The notes: generated by a model from the letters alone, not told the origin. Positions 1 through 12,902 are shown, counted from the first letter of the stretch. The stretch is 64,000 bases of DNA from Telopea speciosissima (GCF_018873765.1 NC_057922.1:16071563-16135562); one strand, 5' to 3'. Translations and numbers: made by a program.

Positions 1-326
1 TATATAATATTATGGTGAGGGGTTTGCTGATCTACTCATTCACGAGAAAATAGGGACGTTGTAGGATAGAAATCATTATTTTAAAGATATTTCCAATACT
101 TTTGTCTTATAAAGGGGAGAGTATTCCTACTTCATGGATCAAAAAAATTTTCTTGTAATATTATAATTTTTTATTACGAAAACTATATATATATTTTTTA
201 AACTAAATAATTTCCAAAGCTTTTGTTTTAATCCTGTCTCTATTCAGGTCAAGGGATGGTCCCCTCACCATTTCTCCATTTCAATAGTTTTAATTTTGCA
301 GTAAATATGCCATTCATTTTTCCGTG

Positions 327-453
327 TACTTGACGTCAAGTACATTTAATAGAGGGAGGTGGATCTTATGTGGACCCCATCTTAGGCAATGTGTTCGGAT
401 AGGGGTAGGATAGTCATTTCCGCCCCCTCTATTAGATGTACTTGACATCAAGT
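327..453. repeat. Hairpin MITE with palindromic arms
   Basis: The 30-base arms at 327-356 and 424-453 are inverted with two mismatches. Each arm starts with a near-palindrome around TTGA(C/T)GTCAA; the left arm contains TGACGTCA. The loop carries the GTGTTCGGATAGGGGTAGGA motif seen in related hairpins at 36.2 kb and 56.0 kb. Confidence 0.8.
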
Positions 454-1059
454 ATAAGCAGGCAAATTGAGAGGATAAAGATCTGCCCATCACTTTTTTT
501 TTCCATTTGAAATGACTCTCATGTCCCTCTTGTATGATGTCTCATTCGACAATCCATTTGTGCCATGTACCCACGAATTGATCACATGTGGGCAATGTGT
601 CTATCCATGTCTCTTATTATTATTATCATTATTATTGTTGTTCTTCAAGACATCAATGACGACGGCAACAATGTGTGATTCAGAGATAATGTTAGATGTT
701 AAAGGGAGAGAAAAATCAAGATGAAAAATAGGGGAACATTATATAAAAAGGAAAATTAAAACTAGAAAATAATTAAAAACGAATTAAAAAAAATAAATAA
801 AAAAGACAATGGATGCAAATCGAGTAGTATAAATTAAGAGTAATTTCTACACTCTTATTTCTACCACGTGTCATGCACTCATGCTAGTTGGATTCAAATG
901 ACCAATGGGAAGACGGCACCATTATTTGCCAACCACATATGCCCAACCTTATATTGTGCATTTCCTTTATATTATCAGCAGTCTGGTAGACTTGCTCTGG
1001 ACTTTAAAGTTGTTCAAGGTTTGTGTTTTCTCATCATTTATATTTTCTTTTAGAATAAT

Positions 1060-1400
1060 TTTTTGGGATAGAGTTTTATGTCCGGGACCGTGGTCGTTAC
1101 ATCAACACGTAGGCCAATGGAGTGCACAAGAAAGCATCAATTGAGGTGGGGTTTCTGCCTTTTATGGAGGCGGGGCAATCATTTTGTGCCACGACACATT
1201 GCCTTTATATATATTCTTTTAGACCTTCTTCACATAATAAATAGTGGGACTCACATTGGTATTCTCTCTTTTAATAGACGAGTATGTTATAAGAGATGGG
1301 GTTTCTTTGTCATTAAAATTTAGGCCCCACTAATTAAATATTCTATTTTACAGATAAAACCAATGAATCTGGACCACGGCCCCGGACTTGCACCTACTCA
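1060..1400. repeat. Foldback MITE, related to the high-copy hairpin family
   Basis: GTCCGGGACCGTGGTC (1080-1095) is inverted against GGACCACGGCCCCGGAC (1371-1387). The interior holds the family core (ccaatggagtgcac, gcatcaa, ggcggggcaatcatttt). Confidence 0.6.
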
Positions 1401-2070
1401 GTTTGCCACGAATCATAATTCTATAAGGGACAAATCGGTCCCCCACAAGGGACATCACTGTCTATCCATTTCCTTTCCTAAGTGAGGAAGTTTATTCAAT
1501 TATTTTCTTATAATGAGAAAGATTAGAGTATCCCTCCATTTTAGGAAGGCTATATATTATGAAAATATCACAACTAAAAAGATATCAAAATGGTCTTAAA
1601 TGGTCCGAACAACTAATACAAAATCCTACTTAAAATCTCATTAGAAATATCTAATTTATTTCGTAATAACTTTGATTAACATCAAATAAAGATCTATACT
1701 TCGTGGGGGTGGGATTGAGTAGGAAAGCTCAGATTGAAGCTTTCCCTTGTTTCTTAATGTAATCAAGAAAGAATTGAAGAATTAGAGGGTGGGAGGGTTT
1801 GTTTCTTATTGACGAGAGAGAGAGATAGAGAGAGAGATAATTTGGTTATCAAATGATTTAAAGGGTGTATAACTTGTTGTCACCAAAATGGTGAACTAAG
1901 AAGTTATAATCTTCTTTTAATTACCTCTTATCTTATTTTTAAAATTTATTTAATGTAGTATTTAATGCAAAGATAAAAAAAATGGTTTCAAAAAATTTGA
2001 AAATTATTCAATGCAATATTTATATGAAATTATTGAATCTATAGAAGAAAATATCATACTAAAAAGATAA

Positions 2071-2275
2071 GGGAGAAAGAACGCTACTTGGTCATGCATC
2101 TTGTGTGGCTCCCACACCTAGACACACAAGGCACCTTGACCGCCTAGGAAGAACGTTGCTTGGTCACGTGGCTTTTGCGTCCAAATAAAAAACCCCGTCT
2201 ATGTTGAGATCATTGTGCCTGCTTTCATTGGTCCCAGTGCTGGTGCAGGGGCTACACGACAAAAATAGCGATGTC
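2071..2275. repeat. High-copy MITE family, copy in a three-element cluster (first)
   Basis: Starts GGGAGAAAGAACGCTACTTG and contains a second start-like block GAAGAACGTTGCTTGGTCAC, suggesting one copy inserted into another. The right end is unclear. Confidence 0.55.
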
Positions 2276-2293
2276 TTGCTTTAAAAAAAATTA

Positions 2294-2482
2294 GGGAGAA
2301 AGAATGCTGCCTGGTTGAGTGTGGTGCTCAACACCTGCGCCCAAACATAAGGCTGCACAAAATGATCGTCATACTCTCAGGGAAAGGCGAAAATTCCTTA
2401 GGATGCAATGGTCATTTTTGCGCAGCCCTATGTCTAGGTGTAGGGACTATGCACTACACGTGACTAGGTAGTGTTCTCTTTC
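2294..2482. repeat. High-copy MITE family, second copy of the cluster
   Basis: The left end GGGAGAAAGAATGCTGCCTG pairs with the reversed right end GGAAAGAGAACACTACCTAG. Core: gcgcccaaacata, aatggtcatttttgcgc, tgtctaggtgtaggg. Confidence 0.75.
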
Positions 2483-2545
2483 CTATAAAATTATGATTTT
2501 TTTTTATCATCAATCTTGGTTATAATAAGATTTTTTTCCTTTTTT

Positions 2546-2725
2546 AACGCTACCTAGGTGTGTGTGGTGCATTGCCCTTGTGCCTAGACACAGGGGCGCA
2601 AAATAAATGTTGCACCTCTCGAGAAATTCCACCTTTTCATGGGGGCACAATGGTCATTTCACGTGTCCCTTTGTCTGGGCACAGGGATAGCATACTAAAC
2701 ACGCTTAGTTAGCGTTCTTTCTCCC
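2546..2725. repeat. High-copy MITE family, third copy of the cluster
   Basis: AACGCTACCTAGGTGTGTG at the left pairs with the reversed right end GGGAGAAAGAACGCTAACTA. Core: ggggcgcaaaataaatg, aatggtcatttcacg, tgtctgggcacaggg. Confidence 0.75.
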
Positions 2726-3685
2726 TTTTAAATATTATTGGAATAATGATTTTAGTGCACGATATCAGATTGGGTATTGATCACCATAAAAATCGATATG
2801 ATATTAGCACCATTTGGCCATATCAAACAAGATTATACATGGCTTTCCTTAAAAATAAAAAAAGGTTTGATCTTGATTATTTTACCCCTTGTTCAGTTAC
2901 CGTTATAGTATTGGCCAAGTATTGTTATCAATCATCTTCAAAACCTTATAGGACAATCTGATACCGATTCCTCTAATCATGATTGATATGAATATCTATT
3001 TAATATTATTACATTTGAGGAAGCGCCTCTTGACGTGGTGATGGCTGTTGATGTAGTAGAACATTGTCCTAAGTCATGGGAGAGGTCCCTTATTCAACTC
3101 TCTTGACGTGAAAGGTAACCACTAGTCCCATTTTTGTCATTTACAAAAGAGGGGTATTAACGAAAACAAAAGGACAAGTGATTACCTCATAAAGAGATGA
3201 TCCATTCTGGACGCGAGCACTTAAGTCATGAGAGAGAGAGCGATAAAAATCATTATCACATGGGACAGCCATGGAGGCTGATGTTGACAAGTCGTGGCAT
3301 AAGTTACTGCCACGAAAATGGTTGCATAAAACATACTCTGTGAAAATGAAAGAAACATCTCCAAAGAGAATAGAAAACGCAAGAGAGAGAAAGAAGGGAT
3401 TTTTATTCGCTCTAATACCGGAGGCGTTGTTTTGCGCATTGTGCAATAGTAACAATAGTTTTGTGCATATAATGAAATCCGTTATGCACATATGTCCGCT
3501 GTTGCACCGCAGGATGATATAAGTAATGCTGCTATTATAAAAGAGAAAGAGAAAAAAATCAGTGAGGCATCACTATCTGTCAGACGTCAGAGCTAATCGT
3601 AAAGTTGGAAAATGGGGTTGAGGACTGCTGTCGCTGCTCTGCGTTTCGACGCCTTGTTTCCTTAATAAGCAGACCAAAATTCTCC

Positions 3686-3691
3686 CACGTG
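3686..3691 (+). promoter_or_regulatory. G-box (CACGTG) about 200 bp upstream of the ILL6-type start codon
   Basis: A perfect CACGTG lies 201 bp before the ATG, in the promoter or 5' leader, just upstream of a CT-rich leader. G-boxes are bound by bHLH (MYC2) and bZIP factors, and ILL6-type genes are jasmonate-inducible in Arabidopsis, so a role is plausible but inferred. Other CACGTG sites at about 865 and 2165 lie in intergenic or MITE sequence and are too distant to credit. Confidence 0.4.
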
Positions 3692-3886
3692 ATTGTGATG
3701 CCTCTCTCCGCCGTCTCTATCTCTCTCTCAGTCTCTCTCTATGCTCACGAGTTTAAGGTGCTCTTATTAACCCCTGCTTCTTCTTCTTCTTCCTCTCCCT
3801 AGTCCCCATTCGCTTCTGTCCTCTGTTTTTCTTCCTTTAAACTCATATTCACTCACTTCTTCATCTGAGAATTAGTAAAAACCCAG

Positions 3887-6800
3887 ATGGGTCTCATGGG
3901 TTCTCTTCGGAACCAACTATGGCTCTTGATCTCAATCTTAATACCTCTTCTTATCTTCCACTTGGTCGTCGCTTCCTCCGATCTCGACAGCTCTTACTTC
4001 GAGGGCGGTCGTTATCTTAGCTCCAAGGATTCGACCAAGAAGAATCGAAGCTCTTCTGGGCGTTTATTGTTATCTTTAAAGACAACAGACACGGAATCTG
4101 GTGCTTGGACTAAGGATTGCTCAGAACAAGTGTTGGAACTCGCGACACGGCCAGAGACTGTTGAGTGGTTGAAGGGGTTGAGGAGAAGGATTCATGAGAA
4201 CCCTGAACTGGCTTTTGAGGAGTTCGAGACGAGTAGGTTAATTCGGACCGAGTTGGATCGATTGCATATCGAATACCGCTTCCCTTTGGCCGAGACAGGC
4301 ATCAGGGCTTCTATTGGTACTGGTGGCCCTCCTTTCGTCGCCATCAGAGCTGACATGGATGCTCTTCCCATTCAGGTTCACTTTTCCTCTTTTGGGAATT
4401 GGGGTTTGCATTTTCACTTTAGTTTTGTTTGAAAAAGGTGATTGATTTTGGTAGTTATGTTAGTTAATTGGATTTTATGGAGTTACAGAGACTTTGCCTG
4501 AGTTGCTTCTGACTGATAAGGAAATTATGTTGCAGGAAGCGGTGGAATGGGAACACAAGAGCAAAGTTCCTGGAAAAATGCATGCTTGTGGGCATGATGC
4601 GCATGTGGCCATGTTGATTGGTGCTGCTAAGATATTGAAGAGCCGAGAGCATCATCTTAAGGTTCGTCTGCGATAGATTCTCTGTTTTATTAGACCTAAA
4701 ACGTGGTTGTTGGTTATGGGTTTTCTGGATAGAAATTGAGAATCTAGCACACTCTGGAATGGCTGAATAGAGATTTTAGCGTAAGCTATTGAGCCATCCT
4801 AGTAGTTGTGTTCTGCAGTTAAGAGTTTTTTAGTTAAACCATGGGTGGTTGTATTTTTTAAGTTATTGATTATGTTCAAGATTCCTAGTCTATTTGTTAA
4901 GTTTTCTTTGTGTGGTTGCGTAGTCTTCCTTAATTGCATAAATTAATGAAGTGATGAATATGCTTTTCTTTTTTAGCAAAATATATATATATATATATTA
5001 AAACCTCTGTCTTCTTTTTAATCACTTTTGGTTTACTTTTAACTTCTTTTTTAATCAAGAACAGTCTTAGTAACAATTGTATGCCTTAGAATTTTATTAA
5101 AGTATAAGAAAAAGTTCATACCTAATTTGGAGTCAACGCTTACCCTACACCACACTTTGTGGGAGAGAGATTCCCTCCCAAAACAATAATATAGAGCTAA
5201 GAATTTAAATCTAAACGGAATGAAGGAAGACCCAAATGAATAGTAAATTGGATTAGCTACTCAGCACCTTGGTTGCATTGTTCACACATGAATGCATGGG
5301 ATTTTGATTCCTAGAGGTTTATCCCAGAAGCAGTAACGGGAAAGGCTTCTAAGCGAAACATGGTTTTTAGATCTTAAGAAAGAGCGAGGGACAGGCATAA
5401 ATGTTAAGAGCAAGGGACAGGTGTAAAAGTTGCTTTGTTGGCTTTGGAATTATCTTTGCAGTTTTGCTATGAGACTTTTGTCTTTGTTCTGATGTAATTA
5501 GGAATTTTTAATAGCACATCCTCTTTTGTGGTCTACAGCTTCCAATGGTTTTTCTTTTTTGTGGTATAGACTTGTTGGCCATTAAAAGGCTTCTTTTTCA
5601 TTTCCTCATGTGAATCACACTCCTCTTTCATCCTCTTCTGTTAGGACTCATCATCCTAGCCTTATCTTGAATACAATACACTGAACTGTTTCAGTGGTTC
5701 ATGACTGTTGTAGCAGAGTAAAAAGTTGAAGCACCCTCTTCTATCTCCATCCCCAATGGAAAAGGAGAGAGGTGGGTGGGAGATACTAAATGAGTGGAAG
5801 AAATGAGTGAATTGTGAATAGTTACCTTTTTCAGAGCTATGTTGTAGAGTTCTCCTCCATTTTGGCTTGTTTCTAATTATTTGTTTTACTAGGATATTAT
5901 TTTCACTTGCTTAAACAAGTGGACATTGGAACTCCTTTCTACTTTGTTCTTATGCTGAAATTAGAACCTGATGTACCGAGTCTATTTGAAACAGAGTAAC
6001 CTCCATTTATCAAGGAGTAATAACATGGTATATCCTTTATACAAAAGCATGACTCAGAGGTAACAATGTTGGAATGACCTGATAGAAATCACTATATCAT
6101 TTTTTTACTGTCATGTGATGTCTTTTGTGGTTAACTTAAAATCACATCGTGTTGTTGAGGAGTTTGAAATTGATTCCTGATCTGATTTGTGTTTTGACTA
6201 GCCTAACCTGATTGAATTTTACTTGTGGTGGTTATGATGAGCTTTACACTATAGAGATGACCAGGATCCATCTTTCTGGATAGAAAATGATCACATCTGT
6301 CATAAAAATTAAAAAATAGTTGATGTGGAAATTTTATTGTTGATGCCATATGTTCTTTCTACAACAGGGAACTGTGATAGTGCTTTTTCAGCCAGCTGAA
6401 GAAGCTGGGAATGGTGCAAAGCGGATGATGGCAGATGGGGCTTTGGAGAATGTGGAGGCCATCTTTGCTGTTCATGTATCACATGAGAATCCAACAGCAA
6501 CCATTGGCTCAAGGCCTGGTCCCTTGCTGGCTGGCTGTGGCTTCTTTAGAGCTGTGATAAGTGGAAAGGGGGGCAATGCAGGGAGTCCACATCAGTCTGT
6601 TGATCCTGTTTTGGCTGGCTCTGCTGCCGTAATCAGCCTACAGAATATTGTATCTCGTGAAGCAAATCCACTTGACTCACAGGTCTGTTCTTCCTTAAAA
6701 CGAATCACTGAGGCTCTGTTTGACTCCAATTGAAATAAAGAGAAGGGAATTGAAATCAAATCAAAACTAAAATGGAAGCTTCTGTAATTATTACCTAACA

Positions 6801-9741
6801 TGATTATGTAACTAACTCCAAAACTTTCCAAATTCAGTTTTTTTTTTTAAATCTTACTACATTTTGCAACCAAATTCCTTGGTTTAAGAAGGAAATAAAA
6901 GATTCCATTTGGAAAGTGTGATTACTGTATTTAGCAAGAGTTTAAGGTAGTTACAAAATTATGATTATAAATGTTTTAAATTTCTTTTTAAAACTGATTT
7001 CACTTCCCTTCCCTTTACTTACATCAGACGGAGCTTGAAACACTTCTCCTATTCTGGCCCTGGTATAAATATGCTTGATCTTTTTGAAATAAATATGAAT
7101 CTTTGACTAGTGTTTCATCTTGGAATAGGCACATCTTTTTGTTATATAGGCTTTGAATTTGTAAATTCTGTAGGATTGCGTTACTTACTTTATCAGTCCT
7201 GATTCAGAGCAAACAATTAATTTTGACTCCATTTAAAGTACTAATTCTGATGAGGTAAGCTAGGCTAAAGATGACAAACACTAGCAAACCTATGAGAAAC
7301 CAGAATCATACAGCAGAAACTTTGATTAAATAGAACTCTAAAACTGTAACAGCAGAGACTATAAAGAAACCAAAACGAGAATGGGAAGAGAAGAAGAATA
7401 AGAAGTGGAGAAGAGAGGAGAACTGTCAAGAGAGTGATCGAACTTGACAGTCTCCCTCACCCATGCTTTATTTATATAATTGAAACTCCAAATAAAGAGA
7501 GGATTCCTAACTAATTTAGGAATCCTAGTTACAATATGAATAAATCAGAACTAATCTACCTACTCCTAATTACAATAGGAATCAAAATAAAACATAAATA
7601 GACTAGGACTAAACAATCCTACTAGAACTAGGACAGCTCCTAACTCTTAGAATAAGAGAAGGAAACAAATATGAAGAGCCAATCCGACCAGATGTAATAT
7701 TCTGATCGAGATTGTTACTGCCCCCAGCAGTAGCACGATAATCTTCAACACTGTATATATAGTATATTAATATATTAATATTTTATAGTATACGAACCAA
7801 ATCGAGCTGAATACCAATTTTCAGAACTGATTTGGTTCTCGATTCGGTTTTGGATCACACCAAGCCTCTCTGGAACCGATACCCGATGCCAGACCTATTG
7901 ACACCCTTACATGAAACAAATTGTCAAACACCAGTGATTGGGCTTTTGAGTCAACTGAGACACAGATGAAGAAGGGAGCAGAAAACCTAGCTTAGTACAT
8001 ACTCTCTCTCTCTCCCGCCTCTAATCTGTCTTCTTGGAATATTGATAAGGGATTTTTATTTTAGAATATAAAAGGATAAAAGTGACCCTAAGGATCAACT
8101 AGTTAAAACACATGCATGTTTAAATAGTAAGCACGCTTTTGCAAGAATGAGCCAACAACCTGTTGACATTCCAGAATGTATACCAGATGCAGCTGTATAC
8201 TCCATCTAAACTTATTACTAATGCAATTAAAACTTGATATGGAACTCTCAGATTATTTATCACTATAGCACTTATACAATCATTACTGACCTAAATCCAG
8301 ATTCATCCACTGCTAACTAACATTAAGGCTGTGTTTGGTATGCATTCTTGGAATACATTGTAGATCGAGAACAGAAATGTCAAAAAGGCCATTTGGTATA
8401 CATTCCTGTTCTCAAATCCTGGCATCTGTCTGAGAATGAGGCCTATTCTGGGATGTACTTTTAACCTATTCCATGTTTGTGTTCTAGCCAGGCCTTCGTT
8501 CCTCGATTGGTTTGGAGGGCTCAGCTCTTCTGCTTCCTCCACTCCCGGTAATGGCAATGGCAACAACACTATTACCCTAAGAGGCTTCAATGGTCATTTG
8601 CTCAGGCATACCAAGCAACCAGAGAATCTCAAAGATCTGATGCATTTGATATTCACCGCTGCCACTGCTGCTATGGGTGATGGAGTAATGGGTGGATTGA
8701 ATTTGAGCTCCTTTACTGGTACATTGACCAATTTGGATCGTCTGATGATGGCATAGGGTGTCAAACAAGGGCAATCAGTATTGATGAAGCTCCAGAACGG
8801 TGCAAACAAAGTGGAGCACTGCCTGATGAGAGATTTCCTGGGCTTGTGTGGGGACGCTGTCAGCCCATTCCTGCAACAGGAGTTGGTGAGGTTTGCTTCC
8901 ATGTGGGTCTTGCACCTTGAGGCTGGGCTTGCCTAGCATGTATTCTCTCCCGTTCCCTTCCATTCCTAATTAGTAGGATTCCCAACCTTTACAGGTGGCT
9001 AAACGGGCTTGTCAGTCTTCCTTACAACCACATTTTCTGCCTCTCAGAGAGGGTTTACTCTTTTCTCTGTTTGAATCCCATCAAAACCACCATCACCTCC
9101 CCTCCACTCTCTACCTACCCTCCCTCATTCTGCTCAAGATTCTGTGCTTCACCAGGTATCAACCTGCAAAAAAGATTTTTTTTTTTTTAAATAATTTTTA
9201 GACTTGGATTTCTGCATAGTGGGCGAGCGAGCCTTGTTGCAGCGGTTAAGTTGCGCTATTGCAACCATCAAGTTGCTGGTTTGAAACATGGAACAGCCTC
9301 TTTGGGAAGTGGGGCGTAAGGCTGCGTACATTTGCCCCTCCCAGACCCTTCTGTAGCGGGAGCCTCGTGCGCTGGGACATTCTTTTAGAACTGGATTTCT
9401 GCTGCTTCTTCTTCTAATCTTTTCCGGCTTCTCACAGAGCTTCCAGTGAGAAGCTGTTGCATCTATCACTGTGGCCAAATTTATAGTGAAATCTGCTTGC
9501 ACCTTCAGGGAGGAGTGGTTCCATCATGAGGAATTGTTTCCATGCTTTGGATTGGGTTCTACAGACACCACTGAGGATTTTGCCCATGAGTTGTGCGATG
9601 AAATGCCGAAAAGGGATTTCATTTCTGTATCAGGAATCCGTTTAAGAGATTTAAGCTTTCTAAAATCAAGAATGCACTTTCTCAAAATGTGAATACATAC
9701 CAAACCTAGCCTAAAAATACAATAAGCTGTAAAGTTAACCT

Positions 9742-9776
<35 letters not shown>

Positions 9777-10647
9777 AAATCTATGCTTCCTCTTTCCATC
9801 TTTTGAGGGTGCTGATTTGGTGCATTACTGATACTAACTTGAGACATTACTTTGATGATGGTTTTGAGTGTCCAATTGCGAGTTTACTCGGATTATGTCA
9901 AGATCTGGTTAGCTGAATTGCAACCCCTTTTTTTTTTAATATATATTTTAGTGACTGTCCATATTTCTTACCTTTCATGTTGTTATTTGACTTTTCCAAA
10001 TTAAGTCATTGTTATTTTCTATTTCAGGTAGTGTCAGTGGCTTCATTTAATGGAGGGGATAATCTTGACCAGATTCCTGGATCTGTTATTTTATCTGGTA
10101 CCTTCAGGGCTTTCTCCAACTCAAGCTTCTATCGTCTCCTACAAAGGATTGAGGAGGTATGTCAAAGTTCCAATGCTCTTAACTAAGCAGATCAAATCTA
10201 GAGAGTAGCACCAGGTCTTTAAAATTCTTTACTTGTGTATTTATATATGTATGAGCTCTCAACTGCTCCATCTCTAAACAGGTGATTGTAGAACAGGCTA
10301 GTGTCTACAGATGTTCTGCCACTGTTGACTTCTTTGAGAAGGAAAACCTGATATACCCTCCAACAGTGAATGATGAACATATGTATGAGCATGTAAAGAA
10401 GGTAGCCATAGATTTGGTGGGTCTCAAGAATTTCAGGGTGGTCGAACCGATGATGGGTGCAGAAGACTTCTCCTTCTACTCACAGGCAATCCCAGCAGCC
10501 TTCTTTTACATTGGTGTGAGGAATGAAACATTAGGATCAACACACTCGGGTCACTCTCCTTATTTCATGATTGATGAAGACGTTCTTCCCATTGGTGCTG
10601 CAGCTCATGCTGCAATTGCTGAAAGGTACCTAAACGAGCATGGATGA
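3887..10647 (+). CDS. ILL6: IAA-amino acid hydrolase ILR1-like 6 type (M20 amidohydrolase)
   Basis: The family hydrolyses amide conjugates of auxin and jasmonoyl-isoleucine to release the hormone or remove active JA-Ile, usually in the ER or endomembranes. Five exons join in frame: 3887-4375, 4536-4661, 6368-6682, 10028-10156, 10282-10647, giving 474 residues. All introns are GT/AG and phase 0. Residues 1-30 form a hydrophobic signal peptide. Metal ligands of the M20D family are visible: HACGHDAH (C181, H183), QPAEEAGNG (E216/E217), VHVSH (H241), and HSPYF (H444) near the C-terminus; [10 protein letters not shown] is also intact. The WTKxCS segment before the catalytic domain and the long N-terminus resemble ILL6 rather than ILR1 or IAR3. 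There is no KDEL tail (it ends LNEHG), as in Arabidopsis ILL6. A second ATG three codons downstream is possible; I chose the first because it gives the complete signal peptide. Intron 3 (3.3 kb) is expanded by transposons. The subfamily call is from memory of Arabidopsis ILL6; a phylogeny would settle it. Confidence 0.93.
7260..7740 (-). repeat. Possible solo LTR in ILL6-type intron 3
   Basis: On the minus strand the block has a promoter-like ATTATATAAATAAAGC in the middle, T-rich flanks, and repeated TAGGATTCCTAAATTAG-like palindromes. I cannot place TG..CA ends with a 5-base duplication, so this is tentative. Confidence 0.25.
7770..7925. repeat. Repeat ending in TTGACACCCTTA
   Basis: Rich in cgaaccaaatcg and ttggttctcgattcgg and ends TATTGACACCCTTA, the reverse of the starts at 34926 and 35508. 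Confidence 0.45.
8327..9711. mobile_element. PIF/Harbinger-like non-autonomous element in ILL6-type intron 3
   Basis: The left end GGCTGTGTTTGGTATGCATT and the right end, reversed (GGCTAGGTTTGGTATGTATT), are inverted repeats. Both are flanked by TAA (8324-8326 and 9712-9714), the 3-base target of PIF/Harbinger elements. It is 1,385 bp long, has no intact transposase, contains a weak 106-codon frame (8436-8756) of unknown meaning, and hosts a SINE at 9221-9388. Confidence 0.65.
9221..9388 (+). mobile_element. Au-type SINE, copy 1 (nested in the Harbinger-like element)
   Basis: A tRNA-derived head (GGGCGAGCGAGCCTTGTTGC, then GTTAAGTTGCGC) is followed by the conserved body AACAGCCTCTTTGGGAAG, AAGGCTGCGTACATT, CCCTCCCAGACCC and GAGCCTCGTGC. 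ACTTGGATTTCTGC before it and ACTGGATTTCTGC after it form the target duplication. Confidence 0.85.
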
Positions 10648-12902
10648 GATTGTATTCCTGAGAATTGGAAAACAGGTGCTATTGGTAAGTTGAATGGACG
10701 TGGGAAGATTAACGAAAGCCATCACTCACGAAAAATCTTTTCTAGTTCAGTAACTTCTCTGTGTTTTTTTCCCCTTTAGTTGGGTTGTAGAAGCTTCCTC
10801 TGGTTGTAAGTAAAATGAAGGGAAGGGAAGTGAAATTGGTTTAAAAAAGGAAAAAAGAGAAGTTTTGTAATCATGATTGTGTAACTTATTTATATCTCTT
10901 ATCATCTTTGATAATTATGGTTTTCAGGTGTAATCTTTATTTTCCTTTTTAAATCCAAGTTAATTTCCAAGGTAAAATTTATGATCAGATTTGGAATGGT
11001 TTGGACTTGATCACAATATTTAACAATTTTACTTTCTAGATGTAATCTTTGTTAGTTAATAATTCCAAAAGTTCTCTTTTTTGTTCTGATATAGTTTCAC
11101 TTTCCTTTCCTTTCCTTTATTTCCCTTGCTACCAGATGGAGTAAGAAAGAAAGGTTCCTCATGTAAATTGAATCCGAGTGTTGTATATATTGTATATTGA
11201 AGAACTTTCCTGTTGAAAGCATCCAAAGGTCTTGATGAGATTACAGCATTCTGGTCGAACTTCAAGGTGTTAGTCATTCTTCGGGTACTATGATCCACAC
11301 CAAGTGAACTTCAGGTTTTGCAGGCAATTGCTAGAGTAAGTTATATTCTAAGGCCACAGGAAAAGCTTGCAGGAATGAAATTCATATGGCTTGTTTGTTT
11401 CAAAATGAACCTGGGACAGGGCAGTTGTAGCCAAACCAATCGGTTTGGTGGTCTGACCATCTCAACTTATTGGCTAGCTTGAACCAGGCCATGAAAGGAA
11501 CCCTCATGGTTGAAGGCCTGAATGGTCTAATACAAGAACATTGAAACTTTGTATTTCCCAATGAAAGGTTCCCATTAAAACTCTTTTGTTTTGGGCTCTA
11601 ATTGCAAGCCCAGGTCCATTATAGGCTTGGTTAGTCCATTCATATTAGCCCTAGAAAGATATGCTGTAGAGAAGGGCTCATATCGGAAGATCATCACACT
11701 TTTAAGGTTGCCCTATGATTGTTCTGATCTTGAAATTTGTCCAAAGTGATGCTATGGAGATCTCACTTTAAGGTTATCCTAGCAACCATAATCAGGGCAA
11801 TCCTGGAAAATACCTTGGAGTTGCCTTGATTGTTGCTGCATGGTGGTAGTAGCAACTTCATGAAGAAGGATGGTTTTTGTGATCGAAGGTCGTCGACTTT
11901 TCTGGGTTTACTCTGGTTGTTAATTTCTTTAAACCTGAACCAAGATCCTGGGTTTGCTCCGGTTGAACAAAATATTTATGACTCTAAATGAGTGTATTTT
12001 TCCTTCACCCACCGAAAACTTTCTGCAGCAACTTTTAACACAACCCACCAATGACAACGATTAGGCCCATTAAGGTATGTACCAATAAACTTGTTTTGTT
12101 AAGAGTTGCAGGTATGTGATACAAGATTTAAAATTTTGGAATTGGAATTGGATCTAGGATTGGTCTCCATCAATCTTGATTCAAATTGTCCTAAGATCTA
12201 ATGAAAATCTGTCTGATTTGACCTAACTCAATAAACAAAGAATGGAGGTTAATCAGGACCAACATAGGTCAATTTAGTCAATTCCAATCCATTTTTGTTC
12301 TAATCTGATTTTCTAAACCTTTTGATGTGATCTGCCTAAGTTGTTATGAGGGTCACAATTAGAAGTTGTTAGAGAATACACATTCAGCTTGGAAATCAAA
12401 TCATGCTTTTTAAATTATAATGTTGCCAAGGATAATTTCATTATTATTTTATCTTTATCTAAAACATGTCAACTTCTTCTTCCTAAGGAACAAATTAAAG
12501 AGGATCATATGATGTAAATGATTACCAAAAAAGATGTAAACGAATTCTAACATGACTAAATGGTTCTCTTTTTTGTGACTAAACGGCTCATTGATCCAAA
12601 ACTAAAATGGACATTGGCATGTTATCCTATGAGTGGTTGATACAGTTACAACCCTATTTAATAAATAAGTAGATTGTGTTATTTATGGTTGCAATGCTTT
12701 AACATGATTAAGAAATGCGTGGGTAGGGTAGGGTTGTGATAGTTTTGACATGATTTGATGAAAACTAAAATGATGTAAATGTGCATGATATGACACAATA
12801 ACCTACACCACTCTTAACTTATATGTTCATTGTCAATGGAAGGCCTAACAAACCAATCTTAAGCTGAGTCATGAGACTCATGACAGGGGAATGAAAATGG
12901 GG
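10648..12902. other. 3' flank of the ILL6-type gene, no gene seen
   Basis: The first 250-300 bases are the probable 3' UTR. The rest is AT-rich with short frames only and no family I recognise. Confidence 0.6.

Noticed and set aside
3141-3522. Overlapping frames of 72-116 codons on both strands upstream of ILL6
   Set aside because: No family signature; both strands are equally open, as expected in non-coding DNA.
8436-8756. 106-codon frame inside the Harbinger-like element
   Set aside because: No transposase motif or host family recognised; it lies in a non-autonomous element and an overlapping antisense frame is equally long.
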